Positions 51,691-64,000 are shown, numbered from the stretch's first letter. The stretch: 64,000 nucleotides of DNA from Anagrus nilaparvatae (GCA_022575985.1 JAKSXM010000103.1:124001-188000); one strand, 5' to 3'. Program-made: numbers and translations. The notes: generated by a model not told the origin, from the letters alone.

Positions 51691-54600
51691 AGGTCCACTT
51701 TCCTGAAACCATTTGAATAGGTTAAAATTTTTATAAAACAAGTTTACTTATAATGAAAAAATATGTAAAATAGAGAAAAACCTTAACAAATACAGTCCAA
51801 AAGGCCTGAGAAATAAAAAAACAAGATATAAAAATATAAATAGGTAACAAAAATATTGTATTTTTAGAATCTTTGGATCTACTTGCTTGAAACCATTTGA
51901 ATTGGTTAAAATTTTTATAAACCAAGTTTACTAATAATAAGAGAATATTCTATGTAGAGGAAAACTAAAACAAATACGGCCCACCAGGCCAGCGTAATTA
52001 AAAAGCAAGATATAAATAAATTAAATAAGTATTAAAATTATTGTATATTTAGAAAAGGTGGATCCACTTTCATGAAACCATTTAAATTGGTTAAAATTCT
52101 TATAAACCAAGTTTACTTATAATAGAAAAATATATAAAATAGAGAAAAACTTAAACAAATAAAGTCCAAAAGGCCTGAGAAATAAAAAAACATAATATAA
52201 AAAATTTAAATAGGTATCAAAATTATTGTATTTTTATAAACGTTGGATCCACTTGCATGAAACCATTTGAATAGGTTAAAATTATTATAAAACAAGTTTA
52301 CTTATAATGAAAAAATATGTAAAATAGAGAAAAACCTTAACAAATACAGTTCAAAAGGCCTGAGAAATAAAAAAACAATATATAAAAATATAAATAGGTA
52401 TCAAAAATATTGTATTTTTAGAATCTTTGGATCTACTTGCTTGAAACCATTTGAATTGGTTAAAATTTTTATAAACCAAATTTACTAATAATGAGAGAAT
52501 ATTCTACGTAGAGAAAAACTTAAACAAATACGGCCCTTCAGGCCAGCGTAATTAAAAAACAAGATATAAATAAATTAAATAAGTATTAAAATTATTGTAT
52601 ATTTAGAAAAGGTGGATCCACTTTCATGAAACCATTTAAATTGGTTAAAATTCTTATAAACCAAGTTTACTTATAATAGAAAAATATATAAAATAGAGAA
52701 AAACTTAAACAAATACAGTCCAAAAGGCCTGAGAAATAAATAAACATAATTTAAAAAGTTAATTAAGTATCAAAATTATTGTATTTTTATAAACGTTGGA
52801 TCTACTTGCATAAAACCATTTGAATTGGTTAAAATTTTTACAAACCAATTTTACAAATAATGAGAGAATATTCTACGTAGAGAAGAACTTAAACAAATAC
52901 GGCCCTTTAGGCCAGCGTAATTAAAAAACAAGATATAAATAAATTAAATAAGTATTAAAATTATTGTATATTTAGAAAAGGTGGATCCACTTTCATGAAA
53001 CCATTTGAATTGGTTAAAATTCTTATAAACCAAGTTTACTTATAATAGAAAAATATATAAAATAGAGAAAAACTTAAACAAATACAGTCCAAAAGGCCTG
53101 AGAAATAAAAAAACATAATATAAAAAATTTAAATAGGTATCAAAATTATTGTATTTTTATAAACGTTGGATCCACTTGCATGAAACCATTTGAATAGGTT
53201 AAAATTTTTATAAAACAAGTTTACTTATAATGAAAAAATATGTAAAATAGAGAAAAACCTTAACAAATACAGTCCAAAAGGCCTGAGAAATAAAAAAACA
53301 ATATATAAAAATATAAATAGGTATCAAAAATATTGTATTTTTAGAATCTTTGGATCTACTTGCTTGAAACCATTTGAATTGGTTAAAATTCTTATAAACC
53401 AAGTTTACTTATAATAGAAAAATATATAAAATAGAGAAAAACTTAAACAAATACAGTCCAAAAGGCCTGAGAAATAAAAAAAGATAATATAAAAAATTTA
53501 AATAGGTATCAAAATTATTGTATTTTTATAAACGTTGGATCCACTTGCATGAAACCATTTGAATAGGTTAAAATTTTTATAAAACAAGTTTACTTATAAT
53601 GAAAAAATATGTAAAATAGAGAAAAACCTAAACAAATACAGTCAAAAAGGCCTGAGAAATAAAAAAAGATAATATAAAAAATTTAAATAGGTATCAAAAT
53701 TATTGTATTTTTATAAACGTTGGATCCACTTGCATGAAACCATTTGAATAGGTTAAAATTTTTATAAAACAAGTTTACTTATAATGAAAAAATATGTAAA
53801 ATAGAGAAAAACCTAAACAAATACAGTCAAAAAGGCCTGAGAAATAAAAAAAGATAATATAAAAAATTTAAATAGGTATCAAAATTATTGTATTTTTATA
53901 AACGTTGGATCCACTTGCATGAAACCATTTGAATAGGTTAAAATTTTTATAAAACAAGTTTACTTATAATGAAAAAATATGTAAAATAGAGAAAAACCTT
54001 AACAAATACAGTCCAAAAGGCCTGAGAAATAAAAAAACAATATATAAAAATATAAATAGGTATCAAAAATATTGTATTTTTAGAATCTTTGGATCTACTT
54101 GCTTGAAACCATTTGAATTGGTTAAAATTTTTTATAAACCAAATTTACTAATAATGAGAGAATATTCTACGTAGAGAAAAACTTAAACAAATACGGCCCT
54201 TCAGGCCAGCGTAATTAAAAAACAAGATATAAATAAATTAAATAAGTATTAAAATTATTGTATATTTAGAAAAGGTGGATCCACTTTCATGAAACCATTT
54301 GAATAGGTTAAAATTTTTATAAAACAAGTTTACTTATAATGAAAAAATATGTAAAATAGAGAAAAACCTTAACAAATACAGTCCAAAAGGCCTGAGAAAT
54401 AAAAAAACAAGATATAAAAATATAAATAGGTATCAAAAATATTGTATTTTTAGAATCTTTGGATGTACTTGCTTTAAACCATTTGAATTGGTTAAAATTC
54501 TTATAAACCAAGTTTACTTATAATAGAAAAATATATAAAATAGAGAAAAACTTAAACAAATACAGTCCAAAAGGCCTGAGAAATAAAAAAAGATAATATA

Positions 54601-55225
54601 AAAAATTTAAATAGGTATCAAAATGATTGTATTTTTATAAACGTTGGATCCACTTGCATGAAACCATTTGAATAGGTTATAAAACAAGTTTACTTATAAT
54701 GAAAAAATATGTAAAATAGAGAAAAACCTAAACAAATACAGTCAAAAAGGCCTGAGAAATAAAAAAACAAGATATAAAAAATTTAATTAGGTATCAAAAT
54801 TATTGTATTTTTATAAACAGTGGATCTACTTGCATAAAACCATTTGAATTGGTTAAAATTTTTATAAACCAATTTTACTAATAATGAGAGAATATTCTAC
54901 GTAGAGAAAAACTTAAACAAATACGGCCCTTCAGGCCAGCGTAATTAAAAAACAAGATATAAATAAATTAAATAAGTATTAAAATTATTGTATATTTAGA
55001 AAAGGTGGATCCACTTTCATGAAACCATTTGAATAGGTTAAAATTTTTATAAAACAAGTTTACTTATAATGAAAAAATATGTAAAATAGAGAAAAACCTT
55101 AACAAATACAGTCCAAAAGGCCTGAGAAATAAAAAAACAAGATATAAAAATATAAATAGGTAACAAAAATATTGTATTTTTAGAATCTTTGGATCTACTT
55201 GCATCAAACCATTTGAATTGGTTAA

Positions 55226-55410
55226 AATTTTTATAAACCAAGTTTACTAATAATAAGAGAATATTCTATGTAGAGGAAAACTAAAACAAATACGGCCCAC
55301 CAGGCCAGCGTAATTAAAAAGCAAGATATAAAAAATTTAAATAGGTATCAAAATTATTGTATTTTTATAAACGTTGGATCCACTTGCATGAAACCATTTG
55401 AATAGGTTAA
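55226..55410 (+). repeat. Chimeric B'/C monomer marking a one-monomer deletion
   Basis: This unit begins as B' (TCTATGTAGAGG, GGCCCACCAGGCC, AAAAAGCAAGATATA) and switches to a C 3' half (AAAAAATTTAAATAGG, GGATCCACTTGCATG). In unit 1 a complete B' and a complete C occupy this place near 45.07-45.43 kb. The switch lies in the short shared stretch GATATAAA/AATATAAA, so the exchange was between aligned monomers. Boundaries are good to a few bases. Confidence 0.82.
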
Positions 55411-58400
55411 AATTTTTATAAAACAAGTTTACTTATAATGAAAAAATATGTAAAATAGAGAAAAACCTAAACAAATACAGTCAAAAAGGCCTGAGAAATA
55501 AAAAAAGATAATATAAAAAATTTAAATAGGTATCAAAATTATTGTATTTTTATAAACGTTGGATCCACTTGCATGAAACCATTTGAATAGGATAAAATTT
55601 TTATAAAACAAGTTTACTTATAATGAAAAAATATGTAAAATAGAGAAAAACCTTAACAAATACAGTCCAAAAGGCCTGAGAAATAAAAAAACAATATATA
55701 AAAATATAAATAGGTATCAAAAATATTGTATTTTTAGAATCTTTGGATCTACTTGCTTGAAACCATTTGAATTGGTTAAAATTTTTTATAAACCAAATTT
55801 ACTAATAATGAGAGAATATTCTACGTAGAGAAAAACTTAAACAAATACGGCCCTTCAGGCCAGCGTAATTAAAAAACAAGATATAAATAAATTAAATAAG
55901 TATTAAAATTATTGTATATTTAGAAAAGGTGGATCCACTTTCATGAAACCATTTGAATAGGTTAAAATTTTTATAAAACAAGTTTACTTATAATGAAAAA
56001 ATATGTAAAATAGAGAAAAACCTTAACAAATACAGTCCAAAAGGCCTGAGAAATAAAAAAACAAGATATAAAAATATAAATAGGTATCAAAAATATTGTA
56101 TTTTTAGAATCTTTGGATGTACTTGCTTTAAACCATTTGAATTGGTTAAAATTCTTATAAACCAAGTTTACTTATAATAGAAAAATATATAAAATAGAGA
56201 AAAACTTAAACAAATACAGTCCAAAAGGCCTGAGAAATAAAAAAAGATAATATAAAAAATTTAAATAGGTATCAAAATGATTGTATTTTTATAAACGTTG
56301 GATCCACTTGCATGAAACCATTTGAATAGGTTAAAATTTTTATAAAACAAGTTTACTTATAATGAAAAAATATGTAAAATAGAGAAAAACCTAAACAAAT
56401 ACAGTCAAAAAGGCCTGAGAAATAAAAAAAGATAATATAAAAAATTTAAATAGGTATCAAAATTATTGTATTTTTATAAACGTTGGATCCACTTGCATGA
56501 AACCATTTGAATAGGTTAAAATTTTTATAAAACAAGTTTACTTATAATGAAAAAATATGTAAAATAGAGAAAAACCTTAACAAATACAGTCCAAAAGGCC
56601 TGAGAAATAAAAAAACAATATATAAAAATATAAATAGGTATCAAAAATATTGTATTTTTAGAATCTTTGGATCTACTTGCTTGAAACCATTTGAATTGGT
56701 TAAAATTTTTTATAAACCACATTTACTAATAATGAGAGAATATTCTACGTAGAGAAAAACTTAAACAAATACGGCCCTTCAGGCCAGCGTAATTAAAAAA
56801 CAAGATATAAATAAATTAAATAAGTATTAAAATTATTGTATATTTTGAAAAGGTGGATCCACTTTCATGAAACCATTTGAATAGGTTAAAATTTTTATAA
56901 AACAAGTTTACTTATAATGACAAAATATGTAAAATAGAGAAAAACCTTAACAAATACAGTCCAAAAGGCCTGAGAAATAAAAAAACAAGATATAAAAATA
57001 TAAATAGGTATCAAAAATATTGTATTTTTAGAATCTTTGGATCTACTTGCTTGAAACCATTTGAATTGGTTAAAATTCTTATAAACCAAGTTTACTTATA
57101 ATAGAAAAATATATAAAATAGAGAAAAACTTAAACAAATACAGTCCAAAAGGCCTGAGAAATAAAAAAAGATAATATAAAAAATTTAAATAGGTATCAAA
57201 ATTATTGTATTTTTATAAACGTTGGATCCACTTGCATGAAACCATTTGAATAGGTTAAAATTTTTATAAAACAAGTTTACTTATAATGAAAAAATATGTA
57301 GAATAGAGAAAAACCTAAACAAATACAGTCAAAAAGGCCTGAGAAACAAAAAAAAAAACAAGATATAAAAAATTTAATTAGGTATCAAAATTATTGTATT
57401 TTTATAAACGTTGGATCTACTTGCATAAAACCATTTGAATTGGTTAAAATTTTTATAAACCAATTTTACTAATAATGAGAGAATATTCTACGTAGAGAAA
57501 AACTTAAACAAATACGGCCCTTCAGGCCAGCGTAATTAAATAACAAGATATAAATAAATTAAATAAGTATTAAAATTATTGTATATTTAGAAAAGGTGGA
57601 TCCACTTTCATGAAACCATTTGAATAGGTTAAAATTTTTATAAAACAAGTTTACTTATAATGAAAAAATATGGAAAATAGAGAAAAACCTTAACAAATAC
57701 AGTCCAAAAGGCCTGAGAAATAAAAAAACAAGATATAAAAATATAAATAGGTATCAAAAATATTGTATTTTTAGAATCTTTGGATCTACTTGCTTGAAAC
57801 CATTTGAATTGGTTAAAATTTTTACAAACCAATTTTACAAATAATGAGAGAATATTCTACGTAGAGAAGAACTTAAACAAATACGGCCCTTCAGGCCAGC
57901 GTAATTAAAAAACAAGATATAAATAAATTAAATAAGTATTAAAATTATTGTATATTTAGAAAAGGTGGATCCACTTTCATGAAACCATTTGAATTGGTTA
58001 AAATTCTTATAAACCAAGTTTACTTATACTAGAAAAATATATAAAATAGAGAAAAACTTAAACAAATTTAGTCCAAAAGGCCTGAGAAATAAAAAAACAT
58101 AATATAAAAAATTTAAATAGGTATCAAAATTATTGTATTTTTATAAACGTTGGATCCACTTGCATGAAACTATTTGAATAGGTTAAAATTTTTATAAAAC
58201 AAGTTTACTTATAATGAAAAAATATGTAAAATAGAGAAAAACCTTAACAAATACAGTCCAAAAGGCCTGAGAAATAAAAAAACAATATATAAAAATATAA
58301 ATAGGTATCAAAAATATTGTATTTTTAGAATCTTTGGATCTACTTGCTTGAAACCATTTGAATTGGTTAAAATTTTTTATAAACCACATTTACTAATAAT

Positions 58401-58746
58401 GAGAGAATATTCTACGTAGAGAAAAACTTAAACAAATACGGCCCTTCAGGCCAGCGTAATTAAAAAACAAGATATAAATAAATTAAATAAGTATTAAAAT
58501 TATTGTATATTTAGAAAAGGTGGATCCACTTTCATGAAACCATTTGAATAGGTTAAAATTTTTATAAAACAAGTTTACTTATAATGAAAAAATATGTAAA
58601 ATAGAGAAAAACCTTAACAAATACAGTCCAAAAGGCCTGAGAAATAAAAAAACAAGATATAAAAATATAAATAGGTATCAAAAATATTGTATTTTTAGAA
58701 TCTTTGGATCTACTTGCTTGAAACCATTTGAATTGGTTAAAATTCT

Positions 58747-58930
58747 TATAAACCAAGTTTACTTATAATAGAAAAATATATAAAATAGAGAAAAACTTAA
58801 ACAAATACAGTCCAAAAGGCCTGAGAAATAAAAAAACAAGATATAAAAATATAAATAGGTATCAAAAATATTGTATTTTTAGAATCTTTGGATCTACTTG
58901 CTTGAAACCATTTGAATTGGTTAAAATTTT
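58747..58930 (+). repeat. Chimeric C/A monomer at an 11-monomer deletion
   Basis: The unit begins as C (AATTGGTTAAAATTCTTATA, ATAATAGAAAAATATATAAA). After the shared GGCCTGAGAAATAAAAAAAC it becomes A (AAGATATAAAAATATAAATA, ending GGATCTACTTGCTTGAAACC). In unit 1 these two halves lie in separate monomers about 2036 bp apart (48.78 and 50.81 kb). This is a clean in-register deletion junction; the exchange point can only be placed within the identical central segment. Confidence 0.87.
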
Positions 58931-59625
58931 TACAAACCAATTTTACAAATAATGAGAGAATATTCTACGTAGAGAAGAACTTAAACAAATACGGCCCTTC
59001 AGGCCAGCGTAATTAAAAAACAAGATATAAATAAATTAAATAAGTATTAAAATTATTGTATATTTAGAAAAGGTGGATCCACTTTCATGAAACCATTTGA
59101 ATTGGTTAAAATTCTTATAAACCAAGTTTACTTATAATAGAAAAATATATAAAATAGAGAAAAACTTAAACAAATTTAGTCCAAAAGGCCTGAGAAATAA
59201 AAAAACATAATATAAAAAATTTAAATAGGTATCAAAATTATTGTATTTTTATAAACGTTGGATCCACTTGCATGAAACCATTTGAATAGGTTAAAATTTT
59301 TATAAAACAAGTTTACTTATAATGAAAAAATATGTAAAATAGAGAAAAACCTTAACAAATACAGTCCAAAAGGCCTGAGAAATAAAAAAACAATATATAA
59401 AAATATAAATAGGTATCAAAAATATTGTATTTTTATAATCTTTGGATCTACTTGCTTGAAACCATTTGAATTGGTTAAAATTTTTTATAAACCAAATTTA
59501 CTAATAATGAGAGAATATTCTACGTAGAGAAAAACTTAAACAAATACGGCCCTTCAGGCCAGCGTAATTAAAAAACAAGATATAAATAAATTAAATAAGT
59601 ATTAAAATTATTGTATATTTAGAAA

Positions 59626-62600
59626 AGGTCCACTTTCCTGAAACCATTTGAATAGGTTAAAATTTTTATAAAACAAGTTTACTTATAATGAAAAAATGTG
59701 TAAAATAGAGAAAAACCTTAACAAATACAGTCCAAAAGGCCTGAGAAATAAAAAAACAAGATATAAAAATATAAATAGGTAACAAAAATATTGTATTTTT
59801 AGAATCTTTGGATCTACTTGCTTGAAACCATTTGAATTGGTTAAAATTTTTATAAACCAAGTTTACTAATAATAAGAGAATATTCTATGTAGAGGAAAAC
59901 TAAAACAAATACGGCCCACCAGGCCAGCGTAATTAAAAAGCAAGATATAAATAAATTAAATAAGTATTAAAATTATTGTATATTTAGAAAAGGTGGATCC
60001 ACTTTCATGAAACCATTTAAATTGGTTAAAATTCTTATAAACCAAGTTTACTTATAATAGAAAAATATATAAAATAGAGAAAAACTTAAACAAATACAGT
60101 CCAAAAGGCCTGAGAAATAAAAAAACATAATATAAAAAATTTAAATAGGTATCAAAATTATTGTATTTTTATAAACGTTGGATCCACTTGCATGAAACCA
60201 TTTGAATAGGTTAAAATTATTATAAAACAAGTTTACTTATAATGAAAAAATATGTAAAATAGAGAAAAACCTTAACAAATACAGTTCAAAAGGCCTGAGA
60301 AATAAAAAAACAATATATAAAAATATAAATAGGTATCAAAAATATTGTATTTTTAGAATCTTTGGATCTACTTGCTTGAAACCATTTGAATTGGTTAAAA
60401 TTTTTATAAACCAAATTTACTAATAATGAGAGAATATTCTACGTAGAGAAAAACTTAAACAAATACGGCCCTTCAGGCCAGCGTAATTAAAAAACAAGAT
60501 ATAAATAAATTAAATAAGTATTAAAATTATTGTATATTTAGAAAAGGTGGATCCACTTTCATGAAACCATTTAAATTGGTTAAAATTCTTATAAACCAAG
60601 TTTACTTATAATAGAAAAATATATAAAATAGAGAAAAACTTAAACAAATACAGTCCAAAAGGCCTGAGAAATAAATAAACATAATTTAAAAAGTTAATTA
60701 AGTATCAAAATTATTGTATTTTTATAAACGTTGGATCTACTTGCATAAAACCATTTGAATTGGTTAAAATTTTTACAAACCAATTTTACAAATAATGAGA
60801 GAATATTCTACGTAGAGAAGAACTTAAACAAATACGGCCCTTTAGGCCAGCGTAATTAAAAAACAAGATATAAATAAATTAAATAAGTATTAAAATTATT
60901 GTATATTTAGAAAAGGTGGATCCACTTTCATGAAACCATTTGAATTGGTTAAAATTCTTATAAACCAAGTTTACTTATAATAGAAAAATATATAAAATAG
61001 AGAAAAACTTAAACAAATACAGTCCAAAAGGCCTGAGAAATAAAAAAACATAATATAAAAAATTTAAATAGGTATCAAAATTATTGTATTTTTATAAACG
61101 TTGGATCCACTTGCATGAAACCATTTGAATAGGTTAAAATTTTTATAAAACAAGTTTACTTATAATGAAAAAATATGTAAAATAGAGAAAAACCTTAACA
61201 AATACAGTCCAAAAGGCCTGAGAAATAAAAAAACAATATATAAAAATATAAATAGGTATCAAAAATATTGTATTTTTAGAATCTTTGGATCTACTTGCTT
61301 GAAACCATTTGAATTGGTTAAAATTCTTATAAACCAAGTTTACTTATAATAGAAAAATATATAAAATAGAGAAAAACTTAAACAAATACAGTCCAAAAGG
61401 CCTGAGAAATAAAAAAAGATAATATAAAAAATTTAAATAGGTATCAAAATTATTGTATTTTTATAAACGTTGGATCCACTTGCATGAAACCATTTGAATA
61501 GGTTAAAATTTTTATAAAACAAGTTTACTTATAATGAAAAAATATGTAAAATAGAGAAAAACCTAAACAAATACAGTCAAAAAGGCCTGAGAAATAAAAA
61601 AAGATAATATAAAAAATTTAAATAGGTATCAAAATTATTGTATTTTTATAAACGTTGGATCCACTTGCATGAAACCATTTGAATAGGTTAAAATTTTTAT
61701 AAAACAAGTTTACTTATAATGAAAAAATATGTAAAATAGAGAAAAACCTAAACAAATACAGTCAAAAAGGCCTGAGAAATAAAAAAAGATAATATAAAAA
61801 AATTAAATAGGTATCAAAATTATTGTATTTTTATAAACGTTGGATCCACTTGCATGAAACCATTTGAATAGGTTAAAATTTTTATAAAACAAGTTTACTT
61901 ATAATGAAAAAATATGTAAAATAGAGAAAAACCTTAACAAATACAGTCCAAAAGGCCTGAGAAATAAAAAAACAATATATAAAAATATAAATAGGTATCA
62001 AAAATATTGTATTTTTAGAATCTTTGGATCTACTTGCTTGAAACCATTTGAATTGGTTAAAATTTTTTATAAACCACATTTACTAATAATGAGAGAATAT
62101 TCTACGTAGAGAAAAACTTAAACAAATACGGCCCTTCAGGCCAGCGTAATTAAAAAACAAGATATAAATAAATTAAATAAGTATTAAAATTATTGTATAT
62201 TTAGAAAAGGTGGATCCACTTTCATGAAACCATTTGAATAGGTTAAAATTTTTATAAAACAAGTTTACTTATAATGAAAAAATATGTAAAATAGAGAAAA
62301 ACCTTAACAAATACAGTCCAAAAGGCCTGAGAAATAAAAAAACAAGATATAAAAATATAAATAGGTATCAAAAATATTGTATTTTTAGAATCTTTGGATC
62401 TACTTGCTTGAAACCATTTGAATTGGTTAAAATTCTTATAAACCAAGTTTACTTATAATAGAAAAATATATAAAATAGAGAAAAACTTAAACAAATACAG
62501 TCCAAAAGGCCTGAGAAATAAAAAAAGATAATATAAAAAATTTAAATAGGTATCAAAATTATTGTATTTTTATAAACGTTGGATCTACTTGCATAAAACC

Positions 62601-63685
62601 ATTTGAATTGGTTAAAATTTTTATAAACCAATTTTACTAATAATGAGAGAATATTCTACGTAGAGAAAAACTTAAACAAATACGGCCCTTCAGGCCAGCG
62701 TAATTAAATAACAAGATATAAATAAATTAAATAAGTATTAAAATTATTGTATATTTAGAAAAGGTGGATCCACTTTCATGAAACCATTTGAATAGGTTAA
62801 AATTTTTATAAAACAAGTTTACTTATAATGAAAAAATATTTAAAATAGAGAAAAACCTTAACAAATACAGTCCAAAAGGCCTGAGAAATAAAAAAACAAG
62901 ATATAAAAATATAAATAGGTATCAAAAATATTGTATTTTTAGAATCTTTGGATCTACTTGCTTGAAACCATTTGAATTGGTTAAAATTTTTACAAACCAA
63001 TTTTACAAATAATGAGAGAATATTCTACGTAGAGAAGAACTTAAACAAATACGGCCCTTCAGGCCAGCGTAATTAAAAAACAAGATATAAATAAATTAAA
63101 TAAGTATTAAAATTATTGTATATTTAGAAAAGGTGGATCCACTTTCATGAAACCATTTGAATTGGTTAAAATTCTTATAAACCAAGTTTACTTATAATAG
63201 AAAAATATATAAAATAGAGAAAAACTTAAACAAATTTAGTCCAAAAGGCCTGAGAAATAAAAAAACATAATATAAAAAATTTAAATAGGTATCAAAATTA
63301 TTGTATTTTTATAAACGTTGGATCCACTTGCATGAAACCATTTGAATAGGTTAAAATTTTTATAAAACAAGTTTACTTATAATGAAAAAATATGTAAAAT
63401 AGAGAAAAACCTTAACAAATACAGTCCAAAAGGCCTGAGAAATAAAAAAACAATATATAAAAATATAAATAGGTATCAAAAATATTGTATTTTTATAATC
63501 TTTGGATCTACTTGCTTGAAACCATTTGAATTGGTTAAAATTTTTTATAAACCAAATTTACTAATAATGAGAGAATATTCTACGTAGAGAAAAACTTAAA
63601 CAAATAAGGCCCTTCAGGCCAGCGTAATTAAAAAACAAGATATAAATAAATTAAATAAGTATTAAAATTATTGTATATTTAGAAA
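59626..63685 (+). repeat. Supra-repeat unit 3 (4060 bp, 22 monomers), mosaic
   Basis: Begins and ends at the GGTCC marker. The first part carries AAATTATTATAAAAC at about 60.22 kb, shared with unit 2 (52.28 kb, 7935 bp earlier) but not with the matching place at 32.89 kb. Further right it carries AATATAAAAAAATTAAATAG at about 61.80 kb, shared with 34.47 kb (27,330 bp earlier) but not with unit 2. It also lacks the 12762-type module of units 1 and 2. The unit therefore looks like a recombinant of two parents. Confidence 0.8.
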
Positions 63686-64000
63686 AGGTCCACTTTCCTG
63701 AAACCATTTGAATAGGTTAAAATTTTTATAAAACAAGTTTACTTATAATGAAAAAATATGTAAAATAGAGAAAAACCTTAACAAATACAGTCCAAAAGGC
63801 CTGAGAAATAAAAAAACAAGATATAAAAATATAAATAGGTAACAAAAATATTGTATTTTTAGAATCTTTGGATCTACTTGCTTGAAACCATTTGAATTGG
63901 TTAAAATTTTTATAAACCAAGTTTACTAATAATAAGAGAATATTCTATGTAGAGGAAAACTAAAACAAATACGGCCCACCAGGCCAGCGTAATTAAAAAG
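63686..64000 (+). repeat. Start of a further supra-repeat unit, cut by the window end
   Basis: The GGTCC marker is followed by A'' (from 63711, with GGTAACAAAAATATTG) and most of a B' unit with GGCCCACCAGGCC, ending inside the AAAAAG that follows. This is the same opening as at 32296, 41720, 51691 and 59626, so the supra-repeat series continues to the right. Confidence 0.85.

Larger units (their letters stand above)
51691..59625 (+). repeat. Supra-repeat unit 2 (7935 bp, about 43 monomers)
   Basis: Tandem copy of unit 1. Three changes account for the length difference exactly: one D' monomer gained between 53.5 and 53.93 kb (+185), one monomer lost in a B'/C fusion near 55.32 kb (-185), and 11 monomers lost in a C/A fusion near 58.83 kb (-2036); 9971-2036 = 7935. 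After each event the alignment offset changes as predicted (9971, then 10,156, then 9971). This confirms that units 1 and 2 derive from one another or from a common parent. Confidence 0.87.
1..64000 (+). repeat. Satellite DNA array, ~185-bp monomer, spanning the entire window
   Basis: The same ~185-bp unit recurs without interruption from the first to the last base, always in one orientation. Recognisable landmarks in each unit are the start AATAGGTT or AATTGGTT (just after CCATTTG), a central GGCC-containing box, and a GGATC(C/T)(A)CTT motif about 20-25 bp before the unit end. Spacing between equivalent points is always close to a multiple of 184-185 bp, apart from small marked deletions. 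Long satellite arrays with nucleosome-scale monomers and higher-order repeats are characteristic of eukaryotic centromeric or pericentromeric heterochromatin; that role is inferred from structure only. The monomer family is not one I recognise, and the array continues beyond both ends of the window. No gene, transposon or unique sequence longer than a fraction of a monomer was seen. Confidence 0.97.

Noticed and set aside
399..63920. About 80 minus-strand open frames of 64-65 codons, one per A-type monomer, encoding a hydrophobic Phe/Ile-rich peptide
   Set aside because: They are a by-product of the repeat. The frame is slightly longer than the monomer and starts inside the next unit. Most of them begin at TTG (reverse complement of ACCAA) and contain no Met codon at all; only the 65-codon forms, where the following unit has ACCACAT, begin at a true ATG. 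One-base changes in the next unit (an extra T with ACCAAAT, for example near 53.95 kb) remove the start. Low-complexity hydrophobic composition follows from AT-rich DNA, and there is no promoter or conserved frame in B, C or D units.
1..64000. Canonical 17-bp CENP-B box (TTCG....A..CGGG core)
   Set aside because: None of the monomer classes contains CGGG in the right context. The nearest CpG-containing motifs (AAACGTTGGATCC in C/D and TACGGCCC in B) do not fit the core positions.
1..64000. Phage, plasmid or bacterial accessory region with an undescribed defence system
   Set aside because: There is no coding sequence of any kind. Uniform ~185-bp head-to-tail repeats over 64 kb with higher-order structure are a eukaryotic satellite feature.
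1..64000. Assignment to a named satellite family such as human alpha satellite or Arabidopsis 180-bp repeat
   Set aside because: Monomer length is similar, but I recognise no sequence match to those families from the motifs visible here. A database search with one A and one B unit would be the decisive test.

Overview
The whole 64 kb window is one uninterrupted, head-to-tail satellite DNA array. The basic monomer is about 184-186 bp, so the window holds roughly 347 monomers (64,000 divided by about 184.7). It is very AT-rich: hand counts of one A and one B monomer give about 22% and 25% G+C. I found no protein-coding gene, RNA gene, transposon, CRISPR array, telomere repeat or orientation switch. 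This layout (long tandem array, nucleosome-scale monomer, higher-order repeats, no genes) is typical of eukaryotic centromeric or pericentromeric heterochromatin, and argues against a bacterial or viral source. I do not recognise the monomer family and cannot name the species.

Monomers fall into a few classes that differ mainly in a central box and in the 3' end. A, C and D carry a central box containing AGGCCT; B carries a GC-rich box GGCC-n5-GGCC, followed by GTGGATCCAC near its 3' end. Subtypes are A' and A'' (variants of A) and B' (a variant of B). The cleanest higher-order repeat (HOR) is a 10-mer of 1848 bp at 9620-11467, in the order A'-B-A-C-D-B-C-A-B-C. Other parts of the array are shortened, extended or reshuffled versions of it.

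Layout: 1-7955 is the most irregular part, with more private mutations and short local dimer and tetramer duplications. 7956-12945 holds three consecutive HOR copies (9-mer, 10-mer, 8-mer). 12946-17552 holds a marker module and an expanded trimer/hexamer stretch. 17000-22790 is duplicated at 24850-31000, with offsets of 7850 and then 8210 bp. 31001-37127 holds more 8- to 10-mer variants. 37128-41744 is a second 1848-bp 10-mer in 2.5 tandem copies. 41720-51690, 51691-59625 and 59626-63685 are three successive large units starting at the same 4-bp-deletion marker. The 7935-bp second unit is accounted for as the 9971-bp first unit plus one monomer, minus one monomer, minus an exact 11-monomer deletion (2036 bp). 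63686-64000 starts a further unit.

The history that can be read here is repeated unequal exchange, in-register deletion and gene conversion acting on blocks from 2 to 54 monomers. The points of interest are this nested structure, the chimeric monomers left at exchange points, and the unequal distribution of CpG sites and dyad symmetries among monomer classes. All coordinates were traced by eye from the sequence; percent identities were not computed.
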